DNA from: Desulfovibrio subterraneus
Lineage (GTDB): Bacteria > Desulfobacterota > Desulfovibrionia > Desulfovibrionales > Desulfovibrionaceae
NCBI RefSeq assembly: GCF_013340285.1
Contig: NZ_BLVO01000013.1
Location: 293,574-357,573 of the forward strand
Reading direction: 5' to 3'
DNA: 64,000 nucleotides
Below are positions 1-8,179 of this stretch, piece by piece; the first letter of the stretch is position 1, and each line of letters opens with the position of its first letter. The notes under the pieces were generated by a model. It did no database searches. It was not told the origin of the DNA and saw only the letters and a program-made list of their open reading frames with translations. The position numbers and the translations under genes are program-made.

Positions 1-220
1 AGTCTGCCTGCCGCATCCGCAGCAGGTCGGCCAAGGGCACATCGCACAGATGGGCGAAGGTGCAGACCTCAAGCCGGGCGGCTGTGGACATATCTCCCGC
101 CAGCTCTGCAGCTTCCAGCATATCTTCCACCAGCGGCTCCCGCATGGTGAGCTCGAGCACTTCTTTTTCCTTCACCTTGAGCGGCGTGCCCAGAATGATG
201 ACCTTGGTGCGCACTTCCAT
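1..220 (-). CDS. Phage tail assembly chaperone (gpE/gp41 type), partial
   Basis: The first 73 codons are visible; the 3' part lies beyond base 1. Translation starts MEVRTKVIILGTPLKV and is an acidic, helix-rich small protein. Its place directly after the tail tube gene (3-base gap) is where P2-like and Mu-like phages encode the tail assembly chaperone (E/41/14 family), which coats the tape measure during tail assembly. In that family a frameshift often makes a longer product; the site would be outside this window. The family call rests on position plus general sequence character. Confidence 0.6.
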   Translation of the reverse strand, partial: MEVRTKVIILGTPLKVKEKEVLELTMREPLVEDMLEAAELAGDMSTAARLEVCTFAHLCDVPLADLLRMRQAD

Positions 221-223
221 CGG

Positions 224-748
224 TTAGCCCTCCATGCCGATGTCGGAGCGGACAGCGGCGAGATAGTCGGTTCCGTTTACCTTGAAGACCATGGCGAATT
301 TGTCCACTTCCAGAATGTCTTCACCGTCCAGCGTCAGCTTCAGATAGTCCGCGTCCAGTTCCACTTCGCAATCCTGCGCCTTGGCGATTTCCAGCTTGCC
401 GAGGCTATGCTTTTTGACCATGCCGCCGATGACGATTTTCTGCGGTGCGGTGACAATATCGCCGCCCTTGTCCATGGCGCGGGACTGCACCGAGGCGCGA
501 AGGTCAAGCTGCTGTCGTGTGGGAGCGAGCAGCGAAGCGGTCTGCCGGGTGATGGAGCGGAACTTCAGTTTCACCCCCAGCGCTTTGGTGAGGCCGATAA
601 CCGGCGATTCCAGCTCACCGGCAATCCCAGCGCCGGAAATGGTGTCCGTCATGAACTCGATACCGGGCAGCTCAACGTCGACTAATCCGAGGAATACCTT
701 GCTGGCGCTGTAGGCACTGAAGGCAATGACTTTTTCAGGAGTTTTCAT
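224..748 (-). CDS. Phage major tail tube protein
   Basis: A 174-residue protein of the P2 FII-type tail tube family; it forms the inner tube of a contractile tail through which DNA passes. It begins MKTPEKVIAFSAYSASKVFLG and carries the GIEFMTDTISGAGIAGE segment typical of the family, and the length fits. It lies 2 bases downstream of the sheath gene, the usual sheath-tube order, and is followed by the tail chaperone. Together with the sheath gene it shows that the phage has a myovirus-type tail. Confidence 0.85.
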   Translation of the reverse strand: MKTPEKVIAFSAYSASKVFLGLVDVELPGIEFMTDTISGAGIAGELESPVIGLTKALGVKLKFRSITRQTASLLAPTRQQLDLRASVQSRAMDKGGDIVTAPQKIVIGGMVKKHSLGKLEIAKAQDCEVELDADYLKLTLDGEDILEVDKFAMVFKVNGTDYLAAVRSDIGMEG

Positions 749-750
749 GC

Positions 751-2010
751 CTAGCCTCCGAACAGGGTGCTGAAGTTATTGGGGTCGAATTCGAGAATGT
801 TCTCGATCTGCCGTGCCGGAACCGGCGGGGTCATCCACGTGTGGAAGCGCACGATGCCGTCCATGAGGTCGGTTGTGGGGTTCTCGTCCTGAAGGAACTT
901 CATCTCGCCGCCGAGGATGATCTCCATCTGCCGGAAGCCGTTCAGGCGGATGTTTTCGCTGTCCACGATGGTTTCAACCCATCGGCGGGTGACAGGGCCA
1001 TCCAGCTTCTGGAAGTAGGTGAGCACAAAGGTGTTGCCGTGCCAGTTGAAGAACCGGCGCACAGGGATGAAGGCATCCTTGGGGTCGGTATTGGAGGGGT
1101 AACAGCCCGTGCGGTTGCCGAAGGCCTTCCAGCCGCCGTCAAAGTTCAACGGCACAATCACCCCCTGCCCGTTCAGGTATTCGGCCTGATCAAGACCCAG
1201 ACGAACCGGCTTGCCGTTTGCTACGGCAGAATCGATCATGAGCCTGCGGTTGGAGGGAGAGACATAGGGAATGTCGCCATACTCGGCATCGGTCTGGGCG
1301 ATGAGCCCGGCCACGTGCGTGGACATGTGGTACACATCGTCGCCAAGCTTCACCTTGGGCCAGCACACGATCATGTGTTCGTCGGTGTAGTTATTGGTTT
1401 CCTTCCACGAAGGCACGTCGGTGTACTTGGTGCATACAGTGTCCGGCACGTCCACCACGGCCATGGCCTTGAACAGGCCGTTGATGCTTGCAGCCTTGGC
1501 AGCCATCACCACGCCCACGGCAGGATTCTGCGAGAAACCGGGAGCGCAGATCAGGCCGGGAATGATGCGGAAGGTGGGGAAGATGTCGGCAATGAGTTCA
1601 AGGCCGGTGCGGGCGTTGGTGGCAACATCGATGCCGCCCACAATATCCTCGCTGGTAACCTTGGTCACATCCGGGGTCTCATCCACGGCCTTGTGCTGCG
1701 CCGGGTCGAACACGTTGATGAAAACAACCGGAGCCATGTTGTAGAGCCCGTAGTGGCTCTTGGCGAATTCGCACAGGGTGTAGGAACCAATGGCCTCAAG
1801 CGCTGTCTGCGCAGCTTCGTCGGTTCCGGCGAAGGCGGCAGCAAACTCGCCATAGGTATAGCAGAGCACGGGCTCATTGATGGGCTTTGCGCCCGACATG
1901 GTGTGCACCGGAGCCGTGCCGACAACCACAGGGATGCCTGCGGAGATACGGCGCGGCGGCACAATGCCGGTGGGCTTTTCGCTGTAGGAAACGCGGTGTC
2001 TGTAAGACAT
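751..2010 (-). CDS. Phage contractile tail sheath protein
   Basis: A 419-residue tail sheath protein (P2 FI / Mu gpL superfamily). The N terminus runs into ISAGIPVVVGTAPVH, the conserved start of many sheath proteins, and the C-terminal part has the MMEIILGG-like and RFHTWMTPPVPARQIENILEF segments of the conserved sheath core. Sheath subunits polymerise around the tube and contract to drive it through the envelope. It is followed at once by the tube gene and preceded by small tail-completion genes. Confidence 0.88.
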   Translation of the reverse strand: MSYRHRVSYSEKPTGIVPPRRISAGIPVVVGTAPVHTMSGAKPINEPVLCYTYGEFAAAFAGTDEAAQTALEAIGSYTLCEFAKSHYGLYNMAPVVFINVFDPAQHKAVDETPDVTKVTSEDIVGGIDVATNARTGLELIADIFPTFRIIPGLICAPGFSQNPAVGVVMAAKAASINGLFKAMAVVDVPDTVCTKYTDVPSWKETNNYTDEHMIVCWPKVKLGDDVYHMSTHVAGLIAQTDAEYGDIPYVSPSNRRLMIDSAVANGKPVRLGLDQAEYLNGQGVIVPLNFDGGWKAFGNRTGCYPSNTDPKDAFIPVRRFFNWHGNTFVLTYFQKLDGPVTRRWVETIVDSENIRLNGFRQMEIILGGEMKFLQDENPTTDLMDGIVRFHTWMTPPVPARQIENILEFDPNNFSTLFGG

Positions 2011-2013
2011 GGC

Positions 2014-2271
2014 TTACCCCTTTTCAGCAACGCGGCGGGCGCAGTGTGCCAGCACGGAGGTTGCGTTTTTCAGTTCCTTGCGGGCGGCACCGACATCTGC
2101 GACAGGCACGAACAATGCCGCATAGTCAGGATCCGCAGTCAGTTCCTTTTCCAGATGGCGAGGCACGCCGCCTTTAAAGATAGTCCCGTGCACAACATGG
2201 CGGGCTCCCCGCAAGGTCGGGCCGAGGTACATTACAGTGCCGGTAACGGTCGGGGTCTTTTCTTTTGCCAT
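2014..2271 (-). CDS. Small phage tail-region protein, unknown function
   Basis: An 85-residue protein (start MAKEKTPTVTGTVMYLGP) encoded 3 bases before the sheath gene and directly after the tail-terminator-like gene. Mu-like and P2-like phages often have a short protein of this size just upstream of the sheath gene. I do not recognise a specific family. No signal peptide or membrane segment is visible. The tight packing of stops and starts with both neighbours supports it as a real gene. Confidence 0.7.
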   Translation of the reverse strand: MAKEKTPTVTGTVMYLGPTLRGARHVVHGTIFKGGVPRHLEKELTADPDYAALFVPVADVGAARKELKNATSVLAHCARRVAEKG

Positions 2272-2733
2272 TTAAGCCTCCATGACGGGGTCAGAGGGTA
2301 AGGTTCGTCGCCACTGCGTGCTGATGGTGGCGATGTGGAATCGTTCCTGCTGTTTCTCGGGATCGGGCTTGGCCGAGGTAAGCGGCAGCTCCATCTCCCA
2401 CTTGCCGAGGCAACGGTGTTCCAGCAGCAGGCGACGCAGTCTGCCCACGAGCACGGCAATCCATGTTTCAGCTATGTCGAGCCCAGCAGGGGAATACACG
2501 CCGAGCAGGATATCCACGGTCTCGCTGCTGTCCTCTTCGGTGTCCTCGCCTTTCTGCCAGCGCAGTACAGCGCAGGGGAAAGCCTTGTGTTCTTCTGTGG
2601 TGCGCGGGATGGCACCCAGAAACACGCGGGCCGGTGCCAGTTCTCCCGCACCTCTTTCGGGTGAAGGAAGCGGCACGGTTGCCAGCGCCTGTTGCAGAAA
2701 GACTTCCAGCTCTGTCAGCAGTTCCAAAATCAT
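2272..2733 (-). CDS. Probable phage tail terminator / tail completion protein
   Basis: A 153-residue protein that starts MILELLTELEVFLQQAL and contains a VDILLGVYSP strand followed by a long helix with RLRRLLLEHR. Size, fold pattern and position between the gpZ-like gene and the sheath gene match tail terminator proteins, which cap the assembled tail and join it to the head. Its start overlaps the end of the upstream gpZ-like gene by 4 bases, which suggests translational coupling. The assignment is by position and general character. Confidence 0.6.
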   Translation of the reverse strand: MILELLTELEVFLQQALATVPLPSPERGAGELAPARVFLGAIPRTTEEHKAFPCAVLRWQKGEDTEEDSSETVDILLGVYSPAGLDIAETWIAVLVGRLRRLLLEHRCLGKWEMELPLTSAKPDPEKQQERFHIATISTQWRRTLPSDPVMEA

Positions 2734-3362
2734 CGCAAGCCCGCCTTTTCGATAAGGAACCGGGCTTCATGATCCACGGCCTTGCTGAAGCGTTCCATGG
2801 CCTGCTCCTGCAGGCTGCCAAGGTTCTCTTCTTCCCGCAGGGCGGCAAGATGGCCGGGGCCGTAGAGAATGCGAATGGGATAACGGCGATCAGCATGGAC
2901 CTTCTTCACAACTTCCGGCTTTCCTGTGGACGGCGAGTTGAGCACGAAGGCATGACGCACGCCCTTGCGCCCATCATCGGCACGCACCTTCACGGTTACG
3001 CCCTTGTGGCGCTTTCCTCTGGGGCCTTTGGGAGCACTGACAAAAGGGGCGCGGGGATAAGCTCCGTATCGCATGAGCGGCACGGAGATAGGCCCCTTTG
3101 CCGAAAGAGAGCCTCGCAGATATGATTTCTTGGCCTTGATGACGGAGAGCTTTTCGCGCAAATCCCGCGCCGGAACGGCATAGGTAGAGCGGATCAGCCG
3201 CACCACATCGGTGCGCATGCCATCAAGGGTCTTGTTCACGGCACGCATGGCCACGGTCTTGTAGCCGTCCTTGATGTGTTCAAGGGCTCCGCGCATTGCC
3301 TGCATCTGCCGGTCAATGCGGTCCTTGTCGATGAGCACAAGGGTCTGTCCGGCTTTACTCAT
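2730..3362 (-). CDS. Phage minor tail protein Z-like
   Basis: A 210-residue basic protein of the lambda gpZ / prophage minor tail Z type. It has the N-terminal helical segment (about residues 10-60, with the AVNKTLDGMRTDVVRLIR stretch), then the central KGPISV strand and repeated Lys/Arg patches typical of this family. gpZ-like proteins sit at the head-proximal end of the tail and help position DNA for exit. It overlaps both neighbours by 4 bases inside the head-tail joining block. Confidence 0.7.
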   Translation of the reverse strand: MSKAGQTLVLIDKDRIDRQMQAMRGALEHIKDGYKTVAMRAVNKTLDGMRTDVVRLIRSTYAVPARDLREKLSVIKAKKSYLRGSLSAKGPISVPLMRYGAYPRAPFVSAPKGPRGKRHKGVTVKVRADDGRKGVRHAFVLNSPSTGKPEVVKKVHADRRYPIRILYGPGHLAALREEENLGSLQEQAMERFSKAVDHEARFLIEKAGLR

Positions 3363-3661
3363 GCGAGATCCCTCCAGAGGTGGATAACCTGCAGGCCATC
3401 CTCATCTTCGGTCTGCCCCACGATCCACTCTTCACCGTTGAACTCCACCCGGCGACCAACGTCAGGAAGCAAAACGGCTCCTTCAGCAATGCGCAGGGTG
3501 GCACTTTCCACAAAGACGGATTGCCGATCATCACCGGCAGGCTCTCTGGACAGGTCCACAATGGCGACGATGGAAGCTCCGCAGAGGGTGATCTCTTCGC
3601 CGAACTCGTTGGTGCTCATCATCATGGCAAGATCGGCCTGCATGTGGTCACGAAGGGACAT
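3359..3661 (-). CDS. Phage head-tail attachment protein (gpFII-like)
   Basis: A 100-residue protein with the short beta-rich pattern of the lambda FII / Phage_attach family (VGRRVEFNGEEWIVGQ then LQVIHLWRDL). These proteins bind the head after DNA packaging and create the docking site for the tail. It overlaps the holin gene by one base and the gpZ-like gene by four. The lysis genes therefore sit between the capsid genes and this head-tail connector, not at the end of the late operon. Confidence 0.65.
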   Translation of the reverse strand: MSLRDHMQADLAMMMSTNEFGEEITLCGASIVAIVDLSREPAGDDRQSVFVESATLRIAEGAVLLPDVGRRVEFNGEEWIVGQTEDEDGLQVIHLWRDLA

Positions 3662-4221
3662 CAGATCCCTCCCGCTTTTCCTGTGCTACGGATGGCACCA
3701 GACACTTGCTGCTCGAGGGCATTGTTCTTCCGGTAACTTCCGAGGGAAGAACCGAGGTAGTAGTTCACCACTGCGGCGAAGGCGGTTGCGAGAGAGCCGA
3801 GAAGAAGGACAGCTGCCTGCGAGGGCTCTCCCTGCATGGTGAGCACATGGTAGAGCATGATGAAAAAACCAACCGTCACCACCAAGCTGATCATGGCCGG
3901 GGGGAACCAGCCCATACTGGTGCCCGCTTTGGTCATTGCAACCTCACGGTCTCTGGCGCTTTTGGTGTTCTCCAGCTCGGCCTGCAGCTGGACGCGCTGC
4001 CATTCGATCAAAACAGCCTGGTGCTGAAGCTCAAGCTCTTTCAGCTTGATGGCAGCCTGCGGATCCGCCTTAATTGCGGAAGCAACTGCATCTTCTGTGG
4101 GTTCACAGCCGAAGGCCTCAGCGATGAGAGACAGGCCTTTGCCGACGATGCCGCCCACAGGACCACCAACAACGGTTCCGAGAATGGGGGCGGCACTAGC
4201 GATAGTTTTGAGCCAGTCCAT
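3661..4221 (-). CDS. Phage holin (3TM holin family)
   Basis: A 186-residue protein with a Gly-rich N-terminal segment (about residues 10-35), an amphipathic helix (about 60-95) and two clear hydrophobic segments (about 107-128 and 135-158). This layout fits the 3TM holin family found in gene-transfer-agent-like and Desulfovibrio prophages. Holins make the inner-membrane holes that release the endolysin. It shares one base with the adjoining endolysin gene, forming a lysis cassette with it. Confidence 0.75.
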   Translation of the reverse strand: MDWLKTIASAAPILGTVVGGPVGGIVGKGLSLIAEAFGCEPTEDAVASAIKADPQAAIKLKELELQHQAVLIEWQRVQLQAELENTKSARDREVAMTKAGTSMGWFPPAMISLVVTVGFFIMLYHVLTMQGEPSQAAVLLLGSLATAFAAVVNYYLGSSLGSYRKNNALEQQVSGAIRSTGKAGGI

Positions 4222-4808
4222 TACATCCTCCAGATCTCTTTAGTCAGGGCGTGAACGCGGTTCGTCCAGCCGGGCAGGAACACCTGCATAGGCTGTCGAC
4301 CTGCTTCATTCTTACGCTGGGCAAGCGTTGTCATGAGCTTGATTCTTGCCCAATTGACACCGTTAACCAGCAGCAGAGGGCCATTCGGAGGCATTGCATG
4401 GCGAACCAGTTCCGCCCGCGAGGCGGGACCGAAGATGCCATCCTCTTCAAGAGTCGACCCGCAGAGGTTGAGAGCCCGCTGCAGGAAGCGAAACGCAGGG
4501 CGTGGGCCGGAGTTAACTGCGGCATCAAAGACAGCTATGGAGACAGCAGGAGGGAACTCGTCGAGCGAAAGCCCATGCCAGAAACGATCCGCAAACAAAT
4601 CGCGGGCCTGATCAATGGTGAGCGCCCGGATATCTTCAGCGTCAACATCTCCATCTCCGTCGATGTCCGCGATGGATACTTCAAGCCCCTTCAGCCAACG
4701 CAGGCTCACTCCATGGTTGGTGGCCCCGCCGGGATCGTCCGGGTGGTCCACGAATCCGCCTTCCCAGCGGAGAGTAAAATCAAGAGCCAGTTTTAATGCA
4801 GGGTTCAT
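4221..4808 (-). CDS. GH108-family endolysin with EF-hand-like loop
   Basis: A 195-residue glycoside hydrolase family 108 muramidase, the phage lysozyme. The family motif RWEGGF with catalytic Glu16 is followed by PDDPGGATNHGVS, and the C-terminal half fits a PG_binding_3 domain. Between them, residues 48-59 form an EF-hand-like calcium loop with Asp at loop positions 1, 3, 5, 9 and 12 and Gly at 6. There is no signal peptide, so release depends on the adjacent holin. The start codon overlaps the end of the upstream membrane-protein gene. Confidence 0.88.
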   Translation of the reverse strand: MNPALKLALDFTLRWEGGFVDHPDDPGGATNHGVSLRWLKGLEVSIADIDGDGDVDAEDIRALTIDQARDLFADRFWHGLSLDEFPPAVSIAVFDAAVNSGPRPAFRFLQRALNLCGSTLEEDGIFGPASRAELVRHAMPPNGPLLLVNGVNWARIKLMTTLAQRKNEAGRQPMQVFLPGWTNRVHALTKEIWRM

Positions 4809-5047
4809 CAGTCGGTTCCTCTCTCGTTGAGGATTTCCCGCATGGTGTCCTTTTCAATGGGCAGGTACGGCACAATGGCACGCAGCATGCGGAACTGAAT
4901 GTCCAAGCGCCTTTTGATGTCTGCGATGCTTCCTTCGCATTCGATGCGGCGCACGTATTTACCGGAAAAGAGCAGACGCACGGCAACCGCCGTAACCAGA
5001 GATACGAGGGCGGTGAGCAGAAGCATTTCGAGAGGGGAAAAGGTCAT
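4808..5047 (-). CDS. Small membrane protein of the lysis cassette
   Basis: A 79-residue protein with one N-terminal hydrophobic segment (about residues 6-27, LEMLLLTALVSLVTAVAVRLLF) and a charged, helical C-terminal half. It lies immediately upstream of the endolysin gene and overlaps its start by one base. Such proteins in phage lysis cassettes can be accessory holins or inner-membrane spanin subunits (i-spanins also have one N-terminal membrane segment and a coiled tail). No outer-membrane spanin partner is visible, so the function stays open. Confidence 0.6.
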   Translation of the reverse strand: MTFSPLEMLLLTALVSLVTAVAVRLLFSGKYVRRIECEGSIADIKRRLDIQFRMLRAIVPYLPIEKDTMREILNERGTD

Positions 5048-5095
5048 GTGTCGCCTGCCTTGAAAAGAGCGGGGCCGGTTGCCCGACCCCGTCGG

Positions 5096-5449
5096 TTACT
5101 TTCCGGTGCCGGTCAGATCGGCAATGTCCACACCTGCAGCCTTGCAGCGAACTTCCAGTGCGGATGCATAGGCCTTTGCCTGGTCAAGCTTGCTGGCGCA
5201 GTCGTCCTTTACCGCGTCCAGTTCCGCCTGCAGCTCGGCCTTTTCCTTTTCCAGCTGGGCAATCTTGTCAGATGCACCGCTATCAACGGAGCTGGGCACG
5301 AGAGGCTCAACGGCGAGCCCGTCCCTGATAAGGGTAAGGGCCGTATCTTCAGGCAGGGAGACGGTATCTCCCGGCTTGCCGTCCTTGCCGCCACGGCCAA
5401 GGGAGCACTTGAGCTGCACATCCATTTTGACGATTTTCTTAGCTGCCAT
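5096..5449 (-). CDS. Capsid-adjacent coiled-coil phage protein
   Basis: A 117-residue protein. The first half has a short beta-rich domain (VQLKCSLGRGGKDGKPGDTVSL, about residues 11-55) that resembles small phage head-tail or DNA-end domains, and the second half is a predicted coiled coil (about 62-100). It lies 10 bases after the major capsid gene, the place of the lambda FI packaging-accessory gene. I cannot name it from sequence alone; an FI-like role is inferred from position. Confidence 0.6.
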   Translation of the reverse strand: MAAKKIVKMDVQLKCSLGRGGKDGKPGDTVSLPEDTALTLIRDGLAVEPLVPSSVDSGASDKIAQLEKEKAELQAELDAVKDDCASKLDQAKAYASALEVRCKAAGVDIADLTGTGK

Positions 5450-5459
5450 GATGTGCCTC

Positions 5460-6491
5460 CTAAACGACCTTGGCGAAGAAGAAGTAGCTCATGTCGGCCA
5501 CGGGCAGAGGGCGACTTTCCTCGATGACGGCGAGCTGGCTCGGATCCTCTTCAATGACCGTTTTCACGAACTTTTCCACGGGGCCGATATTGCGCAGGTC
5601 AGCGGGAAGGCCGAATTCGACGGAGCAGGGAGCGCCGGTGCAGCCCATGAGGATGTAGTCGGGCGGGAAGAGTTCACGGGTGTTGCCGTGCACGTCTTCA
5701 AAACTGCCGCCGTAGACATAGTGGTCCACGTTGCCCACGTTCCCCTTGTAGAGTTTGCCGATGGCGTTGTGCATGGTGCCGCTTTCGATGCGGCGGTTAT
5801 CGAGCTCGTCCTTGACGGTGGGATTCTTGCGGTAGTGCTTGTAGGCATTGGTGCCATGCACAACCACATCGGGACGCATGCCGCAGGCGTTCTGCACGAT
5901 GGTGGAGAACTCTTCGAGCTGCTCGTTGGGATCGGAAGCAGGATCCGTCCAGAGGTCACCTGCAGTAAGGACGGTCACATGGTCGGCAGGCATGCCGAAG
6001 TCCACTTCGTAGTCCACACCGTCATCATCGTGCGCAACGACCTTGCCGGTACGGGCGACTTCGGAGCACATGAACTCGATGGTGAGCTCGAGGGAGTCAT
6101 TGAGGATATCGATGTCGCTGACGATGGCGGACTTAACGCGGCCTTCCACATCGCCCATGCCCTGCTTCAGCTCCACGGGTTCGCCGGGGGCAGTCACATA
6201 CAGCAGGTCATTGGCTCCGGAGGGACGCTTTGCACGGAACCGGGCAGAGGGAACAATCTTCAGTGCACGCTTGGTGCCTTCGATGGTAACGGCACCGGCA
6301 CGTTCGCCCACCATGGGCAGTACCTTGAGAGGATAGCTCACGTTGCGCAGGTCGATATCGCGCGTCAGATGGGTGTTACGCTTGCCGAAGAACAGCGTCT
6401 GCAGCAGGCGCGGCACAGGCTTGCGCTTGATGGCGGTTGCCGTCAGCGTGCGGGGGCTGAACAGCAGGTCGAGTACATTGATGTCAGGCAT
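5460..6491 (-). CDS. Phage major capsid protein (lambda gpE family)
   Basis: A 343-residue major capsid protein of the lambda gpE type. The N-terminal region has the family features FGKRNTHLTRDIDL and VGERAGAVTIEGTKRALKI, and the length matches lambda gpE (341). It forms the icosahedral shell with the decoration protein encoded just upstream (11-base gap). The order protease-decoration-capsid is exactly that of lambda C-D-E. Confidence 0.88.
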   Translation of the reverse strand: MPDINVLDLLFSPRTLTATAIKRKPVPRLLQTLFFGKRNTHLTRDIDLRNVSYPLKVLPMVGERAGAVTIEGTKRALKIVPSARFRAKRPSGANDLLYVTAPGEPVELKQGMGDVEGRVKSAIVSDIDILNDSLELTIEFMCSEVARTGKVVAHDDDGVDYEVDFGMPADHVTVLTAGDLWTDPASDPNEQLEEFSTIVQNACGMRPDVVVHGTNAYKHYRKNPTVKDELDNRRIESGTMHNAIGKLYKGNVGNVDHYVYGGSFEDVHGNTRELFPPDYILMGCTGAPCSVEFGLPADLRNIGPVEKFVKTVIEEDPSQLAVIEESRPLPVADMSYFFFAKVV

Positions 6492-6502
6492 ACGGTTCTC
6501 CC

Positions 6503-6859
6503 TTAGCGGACGTAGATGCCACGACCGGCCATGGCCCAGACAGCATCACTGATCTGGTCGGCGGTTGCGGCACCCCACGGAATGGCGTTCTTGTGGAATT
6601 CGCCGTGCACATAGCCGTCGCTCTTGGCATCGCCAGCAGCGGGCACGGTTTTGGTTTCGGCGAGCAGAGCTGCAATGACCTCGCTGCCGTCATTGGCTGC
6701 GGGATCCCATGCCTTGAACTTGCGGGTGGCGGTAACGCGCCCGAGCGGCGTGCCGCGCTGCAGCATGACTTCGGCGCCGGTGGAAGCAAGCGTCACCTGA
6801 TAGGTGATCACGTCATGCCCGGCCAGAAGTGTGGAACTGGTGATTTCTGCGGTAGTCAT
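6503..6859 (-). CDS. Phage head decoration protein (gpD family)
   Basis: A 118-residue head decoration protein of the lambda gpD family, which trimerises on the expanded capsid and stabilises it. It shows the typical pattern: an early GHDVITYQVTLAS strand, then LGRVT and KFKAWDPAANDGSEVIAALLAE. The gene is 3 bases from the protease gene and 11 from the capsid gene, as expected for a C-D-E block. Confidence 0.85.
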   Translation of the reverse strand: MTTAEITSSTLLAGHDVITYQVTLASTGAEVMLQRGTPLGRVTATRKFKAWDPAANDGSEVIAALLAETKTVPAAGDAKSDGYVHGEFHKNAIPWGAATADQISDAVWAMAGRGIYVR

Positions 6860-6862
6860 GAG

Positions 6863-8179
6863 CTACACCTCCATATCGACAAGCTCGGACACCAGAGCGG
6901 CTTCGAGCTGTGCGGGGGTAAGGGCTTTGTGCGAGGTATGGGTGCCGACGGGCTTCATGCTGTCCGAGCTGGTCAGAGCAGAAAGCAGGCGCTTGCTCAT
7001 GTCGGGATCGTCCTTGCCGCCCTTTTCTTCGGTGGCACCGGCAGCCCCTGCTGCGGATGCCAGCATGGGGGCAACGGTGATGATCTGCTCGCAGCTGAGG
7101 TTGGCAGCCTTGAGCTTGCGCATGCTTTCCACCTGCTGGGTGAAGCCTGCGGCTTCCAGCATGGCGCAGGCGGCGTTGAATGCGGCGTCCTGCGTTTCGG
7201 GGGAGGGAGCGGGGCCAGCAGGCGCGGAGAGCTCAGTGCCCTTGCCGTCCCCCGGCTTGTCCTGTGCCGTGCCTCCTGCCTGAGCGAGAAGCTGGGCGTG
7301 GAGCTCGGGGTGCTCCTTCTGCAGCGTCTCCAGAGTGAGGTCTTTCAGGTCCATGGTGTTCTCCGTGAAGGCCGTTGTGGCCGTAGAGGAAAGTTGTGCG
7401 AGGACATGCGCAAGCGCATCGTCCCGGTCTCTGACAATGGCGGAGACAAGGCCGAGGGAGTGGGCTTTGTCGCCGTGGAATATCTGGCCGTCCGCCCACT
7501 CGGTGGCGCGGGCCGGATCAAGGCCCATGCAGCGTTCACAAATGGAGAGGAACGCCGCATAGCCCTGATTGATGCGGGATTGGAAATAGGTGCGGTCCCG
7601 ATCACTGAGGGGATTGTCGGGATTTCCGGCTACCTTGAAGGAACCGGCGTGCAGATAGGTGTAGTTGCAGCCTTCTTTCTCGTTCCACTTGCTCCAGTCG
7701 GTGTGCACCCACAGCACCCCCACGCTGCCCAGACTTGCCATGCGGGGCGCAAGGATGCTGCCCGTGGCACTGGCAATGCAGTAGGCGGCGCTGCACATGA
7801 GGCCGTCCGCATAGGCGTGCATGGGCTTTTGCCCCTGAAGGGAATGCAGCCAGTCCGTCAGCTCAAAGAGGCCGGACTCGGTTCCGCCGGGGGAATTCAC
7901 GTCCAGCAGGATGGCCTTTACCGATCTGTCCGCGAGAGCTGCACGCACCTTCTCGCGGATCTGCTCGTAGCCGGTGGTCCACCAGCCGCCATATTGTGTG
8001 AGCGCTCCACGGATGCGGATGAGCGCAACGCCGTCCTGCACGTCGTAAGGGGGCTTGCTCGGTTCTTCGCGCTGACCGAAGAGGAACATGCCGGAAGAAG
8101 GCTGGCGCATATCGGTCACGAGCTGCGGCAGAAAGTCGGGGGCGAGGTACAGCAGTTTACTGGCGAGCAGTTCATGCAT
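6863..8179 (-). CDS. Phage capsid maturation protease, S49 family (gpC-like)
   Basis: A 438-residue S49 (SppA-like) serine protease. The catalytic dyad is visible: Ser130 in the CSAAY motif and Lys182 in the SFKVAG motif, preceded by DVNSPGG (about residues 93-99). The region after about residue 260 is helical and charged and probably serves as the scaffold, as in the lambda gpC/Nu3 arrangement, where an internal start makes a separate scaffold protein. The start overlaps the portal gene by 8 bases. Confidence 0.88.
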   Translation of the reverse strand: MHELLASKLLYLAPDFLPQLVTDMRQPSSGMFLFGQREEPSKPPYDVQDGVALIRIRGALTQYGGWWTTGYEQIREKVRAALADRSVKAILLDVNSPGGTESGLFELTDWLHSLQGQKPMHAYADGLMCSAAYCIASATGSILAPRMASLGSVGVLWVHTDWSKWNEKEGCNYTYLHAGSFKVAGNPDNPLSDRDRTYFQSRINQGYAAFLSICERCMGLDPARATEWADGQIFHGDKAHSLGLVSAIVRDRDDALAHVLAQLSSTATTAFTENTMDLKDLTLETLQKEHPELHAQLLAQAGGTAQDKPGDGKGTELSAPAGPAPSPETQDAAFNAACAMLEAAGFTQQVESMRKLKAANLSCEQIITVAPMLASAAGAAGATEEKGGKDDPDMSKRLLSALTSSDSMKPVGTHTSHKALTPAQLEAALVSELVDMEV

